NCBI RefSeq assembly: GCF_030010375.1
Contig: NZ_JASCRY010000001.1
Location: forward strand, 1,054,001 to 1,118,000
DNA: 64,000 bases
Direction of reading: 5' to 3'
Source: Flavobacterium yafengii
GTDB lineage: Bacteria; Bacteroidota; Bacteroidia; Flavobacteriales; Flavobacteriaceae
A program made the translations under genes and the position numbers. Positions within the stretch are counted from its first letter, which is position 1. Each line of letters begins with the position of its first letter. Positions 17,126 through 25,431 of this stretch are shown piece after piece. Below the pieces are notes generated by a model. That model was not told the DNA's origin and ran no database searches. It saw nothing but the letters and a program-made list of their open reading frames with translations.

Positions 17126-18286
17126 TTACGAATTTACGGTAACCAATCTGGCTGCTTTCTTCGCTTTTTCTACCACTTCTTCAATTGGAGTTTCTAAAGT
17201 ATCATTTACTAAAGCCACTCCCATTCTTCGGTACGGTCTTGAAGTTGGTTTTCCAAAGATTCTGAAATCCGTTTTAGGCAATGATGCAATGTTCTCGATG
17301 CCGGAATAAGTTGGGTTTGTGGAGTTTTCCGAAGCTAAAATTACAGCACTTGCTCCCACTTTTTCTAATGTAATTTCCAAAATGGGTAAGCTTAAAATAG
17401 CTCGTAAATGCAATTCGAATTCATTGAAATTTTGTGTTCCGGCTAATGTTACCATTCCAGTATCATGCGGACGAGGCGATAATTCCGAGAAATAAACCCC
17501 ATCATCCGCCAAGAAAAATTCTACTCCAAAAAGTCCTGCGCCGCCCAAAGCTTCGGTTACTTTTTCGGCCATGTCTTGTGCTTCGTATAAATCCTTGTCG
17601 GATATTCTGGCGGGTTGCCAGCTTTCCTGATAATCGCCACGTTCTTGACGGTGACCTATTGGGGCGCAAAAAAGTGTTGGATTATTATTTTGAACAACGG
17701 TTAATAAAGTGATTTCCGAATTGAATTTGACAAAGGCTTCCACAATTACTTCTATCACATCACCACGGGAACCTTCGACGGCATAATTCCATGCTTTTTC
17801 GATATCAGCTTCGGTTTTTATGGTGGATTGTCCTTTTCCGGACGATGACATCAATGGTTTTACCACGCAGGGCATTCCAACTGCTTCAACTCCTTTTTGC
17901 AATTCCTCAGCAGTGGTTGCGTAGCGATACTTGGCGGTTTTTAGTCCGAGTTCTTTGGAAGCCAAATCACGTATTGCTTTTCTATTCATGGTAAAGTTTG
18001 CCGCTTTCGCAGAGGGAACTACTGTGATTTCTTGTTTTTCGTAATCATAAAAACGCTCGGTCCTGATGGCTTCGATTTCTGGAACAATAAAATCTGGTTG
18101 ATGTTTGGCGACGATTTTGTCTAACGCATCTCCGTCTAGCATGTTAATGACTTCAAAATCATGGGCAACTTGCATTGCCGGAGCGTTCTCGTAACTGTCC
18201 ACCGCAATTACGATTTGTCCGATGCGTTGTGCTGCAATTGTAAATTCTTTTCCTAATTCGCCTGAGCCTAGAAGTAGTATTTTCAT
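17126..18286 (-). CDS. purT: Formate-dependent phosphoribosylglycinamide formyltransferase
   Basis: This 386-residue ATP-grasp enzyme makes formyl-GAR from GAR, formate and ATP in purine synthesis (alternative to PurN). It begins [15 protein letters not shown]. The ATP-grasp region has [15 protein letters not shown], and the metal/ATP Glu residues lie in [30 protein letters not shown] spacing ([16 protein letters not shown]). The C-terminal [16 protein letters not shown] is characteristic. Length is normal (~390). It stands alone with a dispersed repeat between it and the aminotransferase gene upstream. Confidence 0.95.
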   Translation of the reverse strand: MKILLLGSGELGKEFTIAAQRIGQIVIAVDSYENAPAMQVAHDFEVINMLDGDALDKIVAKHQPDFIVPEIEAIRTERFYDYEKQEITVVPSAKAANFTMNRKAIRDLASKELGLKTAKYRYATTAEELQKGVEAVGMPCVVKPLMSSSGKGQSTIKTEADIEKAWNYAVEGSRGDVIEVIVEAFVKFNSEITLLTVVQNNNPTLFCAPIGHRQERGDYQESWQPARISDKDLYEAQDMAEKVTEALGGAGLFGVEFFLADDGVYFSELSPRPHDTGMVTLAGTQNFNEFELHLRAILSLPILEITLEKVGASAVILASENSTNPTYSGIENIASLPKTDFRIFGKPTSRPYRRMGVALVNDTLETPIEEVVEKAKKAARLVTVNS

Positions 18287-18353
18287 TTTTTGAAGTTTAA
18301 AGATGCTTAATCGTTTAATAGCGATTTAAAATGGACGTAAAAATAGTGTTTTT

Positions 18354-18452
18354 TTACGTGAGGGATTAAAGTGAAAATCCTTTTTATTTTCGAAGTGATA
18401 ACGGAGAAATAAAAAGATTGTAGCGTAAAGCCCGACCCTTGTGGTCACGCCC
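18354..18452. repeat. Dispersed intergenic repeat with nested hairpins
   Basis: Read on the minus strand, it starts with a GGGCGTGACC...GGTCGGGCTTTACGC segment. A long hairpin follows (CTTTTTATTT/AAATAAAAAG around a 17-base loop), then GGATTTTCACTTTAATCCC. The pattern (GTCGGGCT, TACGCTACAATC, AAAAAGGATT, AATCCC) resembles a dispersed element I remember from Flavobacteriia intergenic regions; this identity is not verified. It is not coding and lies between purT and the aspartate aminotransferase gene. Confidence 0.55.
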
Positions 18453-18461
18453 AAATACAAC

Positions 18462-18489
18462 AAAACCCCAAGAAAATCTTGAGGCTTTG
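18462..18489 (-). terminator. Terminator of the aspartate aminotransferase gene
   Basis: On the minus strand AAGCCTCAAGA and TCTTGGGGTTT pair with two G-U pairs around a 3-4 base loop and run into T residues. Confidence 0.6.
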
Positions 18490-18503
18490 TTTGTATATTG
18501 GAA

Positions 18504-18546
18504 GTTGGATTTTTGACTTTCCAACTTTCGACTTTATGACTTTTGA
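18504..18546. repeat. Degenerate 7-9 base repeats (GACTTT units)
   Basis: The stretch contains GACTTTCCAACTTTCGACTTTATGACTTTTGACT in pieces, that is GACTTT/AACTTT units every 7-9 bases. Close relatives lie on either side of the rsmG terminator (about 21658-21690 and 21761-21795). Confidence 0.5.
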
Positions 18547-19734
18547 CTATAAAGCTACCGCTTCTTTTATTCTGCGTAATGCTTCTTTCAATAATTCTTC
18601 GCTTGTTGCATAAGAAAAACGAATACAGTCTGGGTTTCCAAATGCGTCACCGGTTACGGTTGCTACATTTGCTTCGCCCAAAAGGTACATAGAGAAATCA
18701 TTGGCGTCTTTGATGAACGTTCCTTTTAATGTTTTTCCGAAGAAAGATGAAACGTCTGGGAATACATAAAAAGCACCTTCTGGAACGTTGATTTTGATTC
18801 CAGGAATGTCTTTCAATAATCCAACCACTAAATCTCTACGGCTATGGAAAGCATCAACCATGTGTTTTAAAACGCTTGGATCAGCATCAACAGCAGTAAT
18901 TGTAGCACGTTGTGCAATACTGTTAGCACCACTTGTTACTTGTCCTTGAATTTTTGTACATGCTTTTGCAATGAATTCTGGTGCGCCAATATATCCAATT
19001 CTCCATCCTGTCATGGCGAAAGCTTTTGCTACTCCATTTACGGTAATTGTTCTTTCTAACATTCCCGGGATAGATGCGATGCTGCAAAAAGTTCCTGAGA
19101 AATTGATGTGCTCATAGATTTCATCAGCAACAACATAAACGTTTGGATATTTCTCCAATACTTTTGCTAATGCCGTTAATTCTTCTCTGCTGTATACAGA
19201 TCCACTTGGGTTACAAGGAGAACTGAACCACATCATTTTTGTTTTTGGTGTAATCGCTGCTTCTAATTGTTCAGGTGTGATTTTGAAATCAGTATCTACA
19301 GAAGTTGGAACTTCTACAGGAATTCCACCTGATAATTTTACGATTTCGAAATAAGAAACCCAGTAAGGAGCCGGTAAAATTACCTCGTCACCATCATTCA
19401 ACATTACTTGTGCAATGTTGTATAACGATTGTTTTGCTCCTGTTGAAACTACAATTTGAGACGGTTTGTACTCTAAATCATTGTCTCTTTTGAATTTTCT
19501 ACAGATGGCTTCTTTTAATTCTAAATATCCTTCTACTGGAGAATAAGTGCTGTAATTTTCGTCAATTGCTTTTTTAGCCGCTTCTTTGATAAAGTCAGGC
19601 GTATTGAAATCAGGTTCGCCTAAGCTTAAACTGATGATGTCTTTTCCTTGTGATTTTAATTCTCTGGCCAAAGCTGCCATTGCTAATGTTTGAGACGTAG
19701 ATAAATTGTTTATTCTATCTGATAATGGATTCAT
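18547..19734 (-). CDS. Class I aspartate aminotransferase
   Basis: A 395-residue fold-type I PLP enzyme of the Ib subgroup that exchanges amino groups between aspartate and 2-oxoglutarate (some members also use prephenate). It begins with SDRINNLSTSQTLAMAALA and SLGEPDFNTP. The cofactor pocket has SSPCNPSGSVY (Asn), DEIYEHI (Asp/Tyr) and GVAKAFAMTGWRIGY with Schiff-base Lys237. The C-terminal RFSYATSEE carries the carboxylate-binding Arg. Length is normal. It is transcribed alone and ends at a hairpin before the dispersed repeat. Confidence 0.92.
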   Translation of the reverse strand: MNPLSDRINNLSTSQTLAMAALARELKSQGKDIISLSLGEPDFNTPDFIKEAAKKAIDENYSTYSPVEGYLELKEAICRKFKRDNDLEYKPSQIVVSTGAKQSLYNIAQVMLNDGDEVILPAPYWVSYFEIVKLSGGIPVEVPTSVDTDFKITPEQLEAAITPKTKMMWFSSPCNPSGSVYSREELTALAKVLEKYPNVYVVADEIYEHINFSGTFCSIASIPGMLERTITVNGVAKAFAMTGWRIGYIGAPEFIAKACTKIQGQVTSGANSIAQRATITAVDADPSVLKHMVDAFHSRRDLVVGLLKDIPGIKINVPEGAFYVFPDVSSFFGKTLKGTFIKDANDFSMYLLGEANVATVTGDAFGNPDCIRFSYATSEELLKEALRRIKEAVAL

Positions 19735-19822
19735 TTTTTAATAGGTTGTAGTTAGTTTTTATTAAATTCATTCTGTTGGTAGAGATGCACTGCAGCATCT
19801 TTACACGTTGTGTTTTTTATGA

Positions 19823-20920
19823 TTATACAGTAAGAGCAGGGTTTTGTCCCAAATCTTTCAAATGCTTAAAATGTGCAATAACAGCGCTTCGCATTGTTTT
19901 GTATTCATAATACGGCAAGTTGCATTCCTGCGCAGTTTCTTTCACAATTTTAGCAATTTTACCATAATGGATGTGGCTGATATTTGGAAAAATATGGTGC
20001 TCAATTTGGTGATTCAATCCGCCTGTGTACCAGTTAACGATTTTGTTTTTTGGAGCAAAATTAGTTGTGGTAAACAATTGATGAATAGCCCAAGTATTGT
20101 CCATTTCACCTAATTCATTTGGAGATGGATTAGTCGTTTCTTCAACAACGTGTGCCAATTGGAACACAACACTTAGAATTAATCCAGCAGTGTAATGCAT
20201 CACGAAGAAACCAATTAATACTTTCCACCAAGTGATTCCAATAACGATTGGTAATACGATCCAGATAGAAACATAAATTACTTTGGTGATAATTAAAGTA
20301 GTCCAAAGTATTTTTGGGCTTTTCGCTTCTCCGTAAGATAATTTTCTTTTCAAGTAGCTTCTCATCTGTTTGAAATCAGTTGTGATAGCCCAGTTGAATG
20401 TTAATAATCCGTATAAGAATACAGAATAATATTGCTGAAAACGGTGGAAATTATACCATTTTGCTTCTTTAGTAAAACGGATAACACGTCCGGCATCTAA
20501 ATCCTCATCGTGACCCGGAATGTTTGTGTAGGTGTGGTGTAAAACATTATGTTGCACTTGCCAGTTGTATACATTTCCTGCCAAAACATAAATAGTTCCA
20601 CCCATGAATTTGTTGACCCAAGTTTTATTCGAATAAGAACCATGATTTCCATCGTGCATCACATTCATTCCCACTCCAGCCATTCCAATTCCCATAACTA
20701 TTGTCAACAGAAGATGTGCCCAAAATGGCATTCCAAGTGTCAGAATTAAAAAATAAGGCGCAAGAAAAACAGAAAACAGAATTATGGTTTTCAAATATAG
20801 TTTCCAATTGCCTGTCTTTTGGATGTTGTTTTCTTTGAAGTAATTGTTAACCCGTGAGTTAAGTGTTCTAAAAAACTTTAGGCTATCTTGCTTAGCAAAT
20901 GTTGGAGCATTATTATTCAT
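19823..20920 (-). CDS. Membrane fatty-acid desaturase (acyl-CoA/linoleoyl type)
   Basis: This 365-residue di-iron desaturase introduces double bonds into membrane fatty acids, important for cold fluidity. It has the three His boxes: HDGNHG (89-94), HNVLHH (124-129) and HQIEHHIFP near residue 308. Hydrophobic helices lie at about 43-62, 66-87 and 205-255. The QIEHH box is the 'front-end'/DesA3-like form, which uses CoA- or lipid-linked acyl chains. No cytochrome b5 domain is fused. It is a single gene, divergent from rsmG. Confidence 0.9.
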   Translation of the reverse strand: MNNNAPTFAKQDSLKFFRTLNSRVNNYFKENNIQKTGNWKLYLKTIILFSVFLAPYFLILTLGMPFWAHLLLTIVMGIGMAGVGMNVMHDGNHGSYSNKTWVNKFMGGTIYVLAGNVYNWQVQHNVLHHTYTNIPGHDEDLDAGRVIRFTKEAKWYNFHRFQQYYSVFLYGLLTFNWAITTDFKQMRSYLKRKLSYGEAKSPKILWTTLIITKVIYVSIWIVLPIVIGITWWKVLIGFFVMHYTAGLILSVVFQLAHVVEETTNPSPNELGEMDNTWAIHQLFTTTNFAPKNKIVNWYTGGLNHQIEHHIFPNISHIHYGKIAKIVKETAQECNLPYYEYKTMRSAVIAHFKHLKDLGQNPALTV

Positions 20921-21025
20921 ATATTTTTAATAAAGTTCAAAGGTAATTATTATAAATTTTTGGATATACAAAATTGAGATAAATATTTTAACTCTAAAGT
21001 ATTACTTTTGTTAAAAAATTAATAG

Positions 21026-21655
21026 ATGGACGAGATTCTTAAGTATTTTCCTAATTTAACTGATATTCAGAAAGAACAGTTCGAAAAACTGGATTTTTTA
21101 TACCATGATTGGAATGAAAAAATCAATGTTATTTCGAGAAAAGATATTGATGCTTTGTATACTAAACATATTTTGCATTCGCTGGGAATTGCCAAAATCA
21201 TAAAATTCGAACCGGGAACGTATGTTCTGGATGTTGGAACCGGTGGTGGATTTCCTGGAATTCCATTGGCGATTCTTTTTCCTGAAACGCGTTTTTATTT
21301 GATTGATGTCATTGCCAAAAAAATAAAAGTGGTTCAGGCTGTTGCCGAAGGATTAGAATTGAAAAATGTAAAAGCGGAGCAAATGCGTGCCGAAAATGTG
21401 AAAGGAGATTTCGATTTTATCGTGAGTCGTGCCGTAACTAATATGCCGGATTTTGTTTCTTGGGTGAAAACCAAAATCAAAAAGAACAACAAACACGAAT
21501 TAAAAAACGGAATTCTCTATTTAAAAGGAGGCGATTTAACCGAAGAACTAAAGGATTTTCCAAAAGCCACAGAATACGATCTTGCTGATTTCTTTGAAGA
21601 TGAATTCTTTGAAACTAAGAAAGTGGTGCATTTGCCGTTGAAGTTTACGGTTTAG
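21026..21655 (+). CDS. rsmG: 16S rRNA (guanine527-N7)-methyltransferase
   Basis: This 209-residue RsmG (GidB) methylates N7 of G527 in 16S rRNA. The N-terminal helices contain LYHDWNEKINVISRKD and LYTKHILHSLG. The SAM motif I is VLDVGTGGGFPGIPLAI (about 68-84), then FYLIDVIAKKIKVV and the FDFIVSRAV motif. All match the family. It begins 105 bases from the divergent desaturase start and ends before a strong terminator. Confidence 0.95.
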   Translation: MDEILKYFPNLTDIQKEQFEKLDFLYHDWNEKINVISRKDIDALYTKHILHSLGIAKIIKFEPGTYVLDVGTGGGFPGIPLAILFPETRFYLIDVIAKKIKVVQAVAEGLELKNVKAEQMRAENVKGDFDFIVSRAVTNMPDFVSWVKTKIKKNNKHELKNGILYLKGGDLTEELKDFPKATEYDLADFFEDEFFETKKVVHLPLKFTV

Positions 21656-21710
21656 TCATAAGGTCGAAAGTCTTAAAGTCGAAAGATAGAACTGAGTTGA
21701 AAAAATATAA

Positions 21711-21745
21711 AAAAGGCCGAATCTAAATTTTAGATTCGGCCTTTT
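21711..21745. terminator. Bidirectional terminator between rsmG and pruA
   Basis: AAAAGGCCGAATCTAAA and its complement form a near-perfect 17-bp stem with T-run, between two convergent genes. It is flanked by GACTTT/AAAGTC repeats. Confidence 0.85.
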
Positions 21746-21795
21746 AGTATTTGTATGTGCTTTAAGACTTTCGTCTTTCAAACATTAAGACTAAA

Positions 21796-23421
21796 TTATC
21801 CTAAAAATGGATATCTGTAGTTCTCTGGAGTAACAAAAGTTTCTTTTATTGTTCTTGGAGAAACCCAACGCAATAAGTTCAATACTGAACCTGCTTTGTC
21901 ATTAGTTCCTGATCCTCTTGCACCACCAAATGGCTGTTGTCCTACAACAGCACCTGTTGGTTTGTCGTTGATGTAGAAATTACCAGCGGCATTTTCTAAA
22001 ACTTTCATCGCATATTCAATGGCATAGCGATCTTGACTCAAGACAGCTCCTGTCAATGCGTACTCAGAAGTCGAATCTACTAATACAAGAGTTTCTTCCC
22101 ATTTAGCATCTTCGTAAACGTAAATTGTCAATACTGGTCCGAATAATTCGTTTTCCATTGTACTGTATTTTGGATTAGTAGTTACGATAACGGTTGGCTC
22201 TATAAAATAACCAACAGACTTGTCGTAATTTCCTCCTGCAATAATTTCGGCATCAGCATCTTTTTTAGCTTGGTCAATAAAACCGGCTAATTTGTCAAAT
22301 GAACCTTCTGAAATTACAGATGAAACGAAATTATTGGTATCTCCTGGCGATCCCATTTTCATAGAAGCTAAATCAGCAACTAATAATTTTTTTACTTCTG
22401 GCCATATTGATTTTGGTACATACGCTCTTGAAGCTGCTGAACATTTTTGACCTTGGTATTCGAAAGCTCCTCTGGAAAGTGCCGTAGCAACTTGAGCCGG
22501 AATAGCGGATGAATGTGCTACAACAAAATCTTTACCTCCAGTTTCTCCTACGATTCTTGGGTATGTTTTGTAGTTGCTGATGTTTTGTCCAATTTTCCCC
22601 CAAATGTCATTAAAAACACGAGTTGAACCTGTAAAGTGAATTCCTGCAAAATCACGACTTCCTAATAACGTTTCAGAAATCATAGCAGAGTCTCCATAAA
22701 CTACATTGATTACACCGTCTGGTAATCCTGCTAGTTTGAATACCTCTACAATTACATTTGCAGAATAAATTTGTGTAGCACTTGGTTTCCAAACAACAAC
22801 ATTCCCCATTAATGCTGGAGCTGCAGGTAAATTACCGGCAATTGCTGTAAAGTTAAACGGAGTGATGGCATATATAAATCCTTCAAGAGGTCTGTGTTCT
22901 AATCTGTTCCAAACGCCTTCTGATGAAGCGGGTTGTTCAGCATAAATTTGAGACATAAATTGCACATTGAAACGCAAAAAGTCTATAAATTCACAGGCTG
23001 CATCAATTTCAGCTTGGTGTACTGTTTTTGCCTGAGCAATCATAGTTGCTGCATTTATTTTGGCACGGTATGGTCCGGCAAGCAATTCAGCAGCTTTTAA
23101 AAAGATGGATGCTCTGTGTTCCCAAGCTAAATTAGCCCATTTCTTTTTAGCTTCCAGAGCTGTTGAAATGGCTTTTTCTATATGTTCTTTATCAGCTTCG
23201 TGATACTGTCCTACAGTGTGTTTGTGGTCGAAAGGAGGATTTATTGATTGAGTTTTTCCTGTACGGATTTCTTCTCCTCCAATGTATAAAGGAACATCAA
23301 CTGTTTCATTATACATTTTATTGAAAGTGGCTAGAACTTCTTCTCTTTCCGGACTTCCTGGAGCGTAGGACTTAACGGTTTCGTTAAACGCTTTTGGGAC
23401 GTTGTAAATTCCTTTTGGCAT
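21796..23421 (-). CDS. pruA: L-glutamate gamma-semialdehyde (1-pyrroline-5-carboxylate) dehydrogenase
   Basis: This 541-residue aldehyde dehydrogenase oxidises glutamate semialdehyde to glutamate with NAD, the second step of proline breakdown. It has the cofactor segment FNFTAIAGNLPAAPALMGN and the glutamate in VGETGGKDFV. The nucleophilic Cys is in RGAFEYQGQKCSAASR, and the C-terminal PFGGARGSGTNDKAG is typical of P5C dehydrogenases. Length fits the single-function group 1 enzymes. There is no proline dehydrogenase gene next to it. It is followed by the convergent rsmG and preceded by apaG on the same strand, 107 bases away. Confidence 0.95.
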   Translation of the reverse strand: MPKGIYNVPKAFNETVKSYAPGSPEREEVLATFNKMYNETVDVPLYIGGEEIRTGKTQSINPPFDHKHTVGQYHEADKEHIEKAISTALEAKKKWANLAWEHRASIFLKAAELLAGPYRAKINAATMIAQAKTVHQAEIDAACEFIDFLRFNVQFMSQIYAEQPASSEGVWNRLEHRPLEGFIYAITPFNFTAIAGNLPAAPALMGNVVVWKPSATQIYSANVIVEVFKLAGLPDGVINVVYGDSAMISETLLGSRDFAGIHFTGSTRVFNDIWGKIGQNISNYKTYPRIVGETGGKDFVVAHSSAIPAQVATALSRGAFEYQGQKCSAASRAYVPKSIWPEVKKLLVADLASMKMGSPGDTNNFVSSVISEGSFDKLAGFIDQAKKDADAEIIAGGNYDKSVGYFIEPTVIVTTNPKYSTMENELFGPVLTIYVYEDAKWEETLVLVDSTSEYALTGAVLSQDRYAIEYAMKVLENAAGNFYINDKPTGAVVGQQPFGGARGSGTNDKAGSVLNLLRWVSPRTIKETFVTPENYRYPFLG

Positions 23422-23528
23422 ATTAAATAGATTTTAATTAGAATCAAAAATTGAGCTGTAAAGGTAACAATAATTCATCAATCAGAGAATCTGATTGGAA
23501 GTTAAAATTCTAATAAAAGAGTTGAAAT

Positions 23529-23915
23529 TTAATTCAAAGCAAAAGGCGCACATAACCTAAAAGTAGGTACAATAACTTTGAAGTTTTTTGTAGAGGTGAA
23601 GTTAATCATGTTGAAATATCCTTTCATGGCACCATAAGGTGAAGAAAGTAAACAGCCAGAACTGTAGGTGTGAAATTCTCCAGGTTTTAAAACTGGTTTT
23701 TTTCCAATTACACCTTCTCCGTCAACTATTTCTATAGCGTTTAGAGAATCAAAAATTTCCCAATGGCGAGAAATTAACTGGACAGAATCCTTGCTGTGAT
23801 TTTCAATCGTGATTACATAACTAAAGGCAAAGTGAATCTTGTAGTTTTTGAAGTAGGTTCCTTCAAAACTAGTCAAAACTGAAATTTTTATACCTCTTGT
23901 TATTTGAGAAACCAT
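23529..23915 (-). CDS. apaG: ApaG protein
   Basis: A 128-residue all-beta (fibronectin-like) protein of the ApaG family, first linked to Co2+/Mg2+ handling; its molecular role is still unclear. The sequence has the family segments FAFSYVITIENHSKDSVQL, RHWEIFD, VDGEGVIGKKPVLKPGE and YSSGCLLSSPYGAMKGYF. There is no signal peptide, so it is cytoplasmic. It is followed by pruA and preceded by the T9SS plug gene on the same strand. Confidence 0.95.
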   Translation of the reverse strand: MVSQITRGIKISVLTSFEGTYFKNYKIHFAFSYVITIENHSKDSVQLISRHWEIFDSLNAIEIVDGEGVIGKKPVLKPGEFHTYSSGCLLSSPYGAMKGYFNMINFTSTKNFKVIVPTFRLCAPFALN

Positions 23916-23947
23916 GATTAAATGGATGAATATGTGTTTATTATTGA

Positions 23948-23980
23948 CAAATTTACAAAAAATTGATCTCGTTTTGCCAA
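23948..23980 (-). promoter_or_regulatory. Promoter of apaG
   Basis: On the minus strand TTG (plus 23978-23980), a 22-base spacer and TAAATTTG (plus 23948-23955) match the Bacteroidota consensus. The leader to the apaG start is about 28 bases. The element is between the plug gene and apaG, so apaG can be transcribed on its own. Confidence 0.6.
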
Positions 23981-23997
23981 ATTTTTGAAAAGTTTTT

Positions 23998-25263
23998 TTA
24001 GTTGGTGATATTTAATGAATTTGCTATTCCTTTCCCAACAACTCTATCGTATCGATCTGTATTCTCTCTGTAATAAACGAGTACGGTGTAATCATTTTCG
24101 GTTTGATAAAAATTCCCGTCAATTGCATTTTCATAGTCAATAACTCCTTTGTCATTAGCTACAATGTATTGATAATTTGTAAAACCCTGTTTTATTAAAA
24201 TTGCTTTCTCGTAAACGTTCTTTTGGGAATTATACTCCATTTTGTATTCTGGAGTCAGATTGTAATTATTGAATATTCCGCCAACATAGATATTTTTTTT
24301 CAGTCTAAAAGTAGGGGCAGAAAGGCTGAAATAAACCCAAACATAATCCGCTTCTATTTCGGGATTAGTGGCATTTATGTTATTAACAACAAAATCGCCA
24401 TTAACATCTTGGGTAAACGAGTAAGGGAAGTTTGTTTTTGCGGCATTAGTGTACAAATAAGAACCGTAAATTGCTGTATTAGAATCTATGCGCGCTATGT
24501 TGTTACTCGCAGAGCGGATGTCTTTGTTCTCAAAAAATAGAAATTCATTTCCTGCCCAAAACTGTGTTTCAGGATCATATTTGTATATCAGGTCATTTCC
24601 AATGGTGTATTGTGGGACTACATTTTTTATGGCAGTGTTAAACTGTCCGTTTTGAAGCAGGACTACTCTAACATTTTTCATAGGATTTTGAAATGTAATT
24701 ACACTTGATTTTATAGAGAATTCTAAATTGTGTTTTAATTCTATGTTGCTTACTGTTCGTGCTCGCTTCACCTGCATTGGAACCGTAACAAGATCTTCAC
24801 ATAAAATGAATTTTCTGGAAAACACCACTTCTTTATTTTCGTCTAAAACTTTAACGATATAATTCCCGCTGATTCGCAACTGCTGCGTAAACTGATTTGG
24901 AATTGATAATTTGTAGTGCGAATAGATTTGTAATGTATTAAAGGAATTAGTGTAATCTTGGATTCTTTGATTGTCAAAACCTTCTAAATATTCGTTTTTT
25001 GGAATTCCGGTGGGAATCCAGTTGTAATCGCAATGGATTATTTCGTAGTAATAATTGGCTTCATTGCCAAAAAGGTCGTCAAACTGCAATTGAAATCCTT
25101 CTCCTAATTTAAAAATTGGAATCACATTTCGATCACTTTGTAAAAAAGAAATCGTTTTGATATTGTAAGGCGCAACTACTTCTTTTTCTGCTTGTGCAGA
25201 GGAAGAATTGGCCGTAAATGCCAAAAGAATAAAGGTGATAATTTTAAAAAAAGGGTTAGTCAT
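23998..25263 (-). CDS. Type IX secretion system plug protein (DUF5103)
   Basis: This 421-residue exported protein has a signal peptide (cleavage after SSSAQA, about residue 25) and an IG-like, beta-rich body. DUF5103 members include the Plug protein that occupies the SprA translocon pore of the type IX secretion system in Flavobacterium johnsoniae. Recognisable are FKLGEGFQLQFDDL, YYYEIIHCDYNWIPTG, SFNTLQIYSHY and the C-terminal YQYIVANDKGVIDYEN. No other T9SS gene lies in the window, but a plug gene implies the cell has the system. It sits next to apaG, an arrangement I remember from other Flavobacterium genomes. Confidence 0.85.
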   Translation of the reverse strand: MTNPFFKIITFILLAFTANSSSAQAEKEVVAPYNIKTISFLQSDRNVIPIFKLGEGFQLQFDDLFGNEANYYYEIIHCDYNWIPTGIPKNEYLEGFDNQRIQDYTNSFNTLQIYSHYKLSIPNQFTQQLRISGNYIVKVLDENKEVVFSRKFILCEDLVTVPMQVKRARTVSNIELKHNLEFSIKSSVITFQNPMKNVRVVLLQNGQFNTAIKNVVPQYTIGNDLIYKYDPETQFWAGNEFLFFENKDIRSASNNIARIDSNTAIYGSYLYTNAAKTNFPYSFTQDVNGDFVVNNINATNPEIEADYVWVYFSLSAPTFRLKKNIYVGGIFNNYNLTPEYKMEYNSQKNVYEKAILIKQGFTNYQYIVANDKGVIDYENAIDGNFYQTENDYTVLVYYRENTDRYDRVVGKGIANSLNITN

Positions 25264-25431
25264 TTTGCAGCGCTTAAGATTTTGTAAATATAAGGAATAC
25301 TCCCCGTTTTTATCCGATAATGTAATTCAAAGAGTAAATATATTTTGTATGTAATTTCTGTTAATTAAAATACAATATTTTTAAAAGTTAGGAGTTATCT
25401 TATTATTTTTACTTCAAATATATCTAACCCT

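Noticed and set aside
24223..24540. Plus-strand ORF inside the plug gene (105 codons)
   Set aside because: Antisense shadow of the DUF5103 gene; no signal or family pattern.
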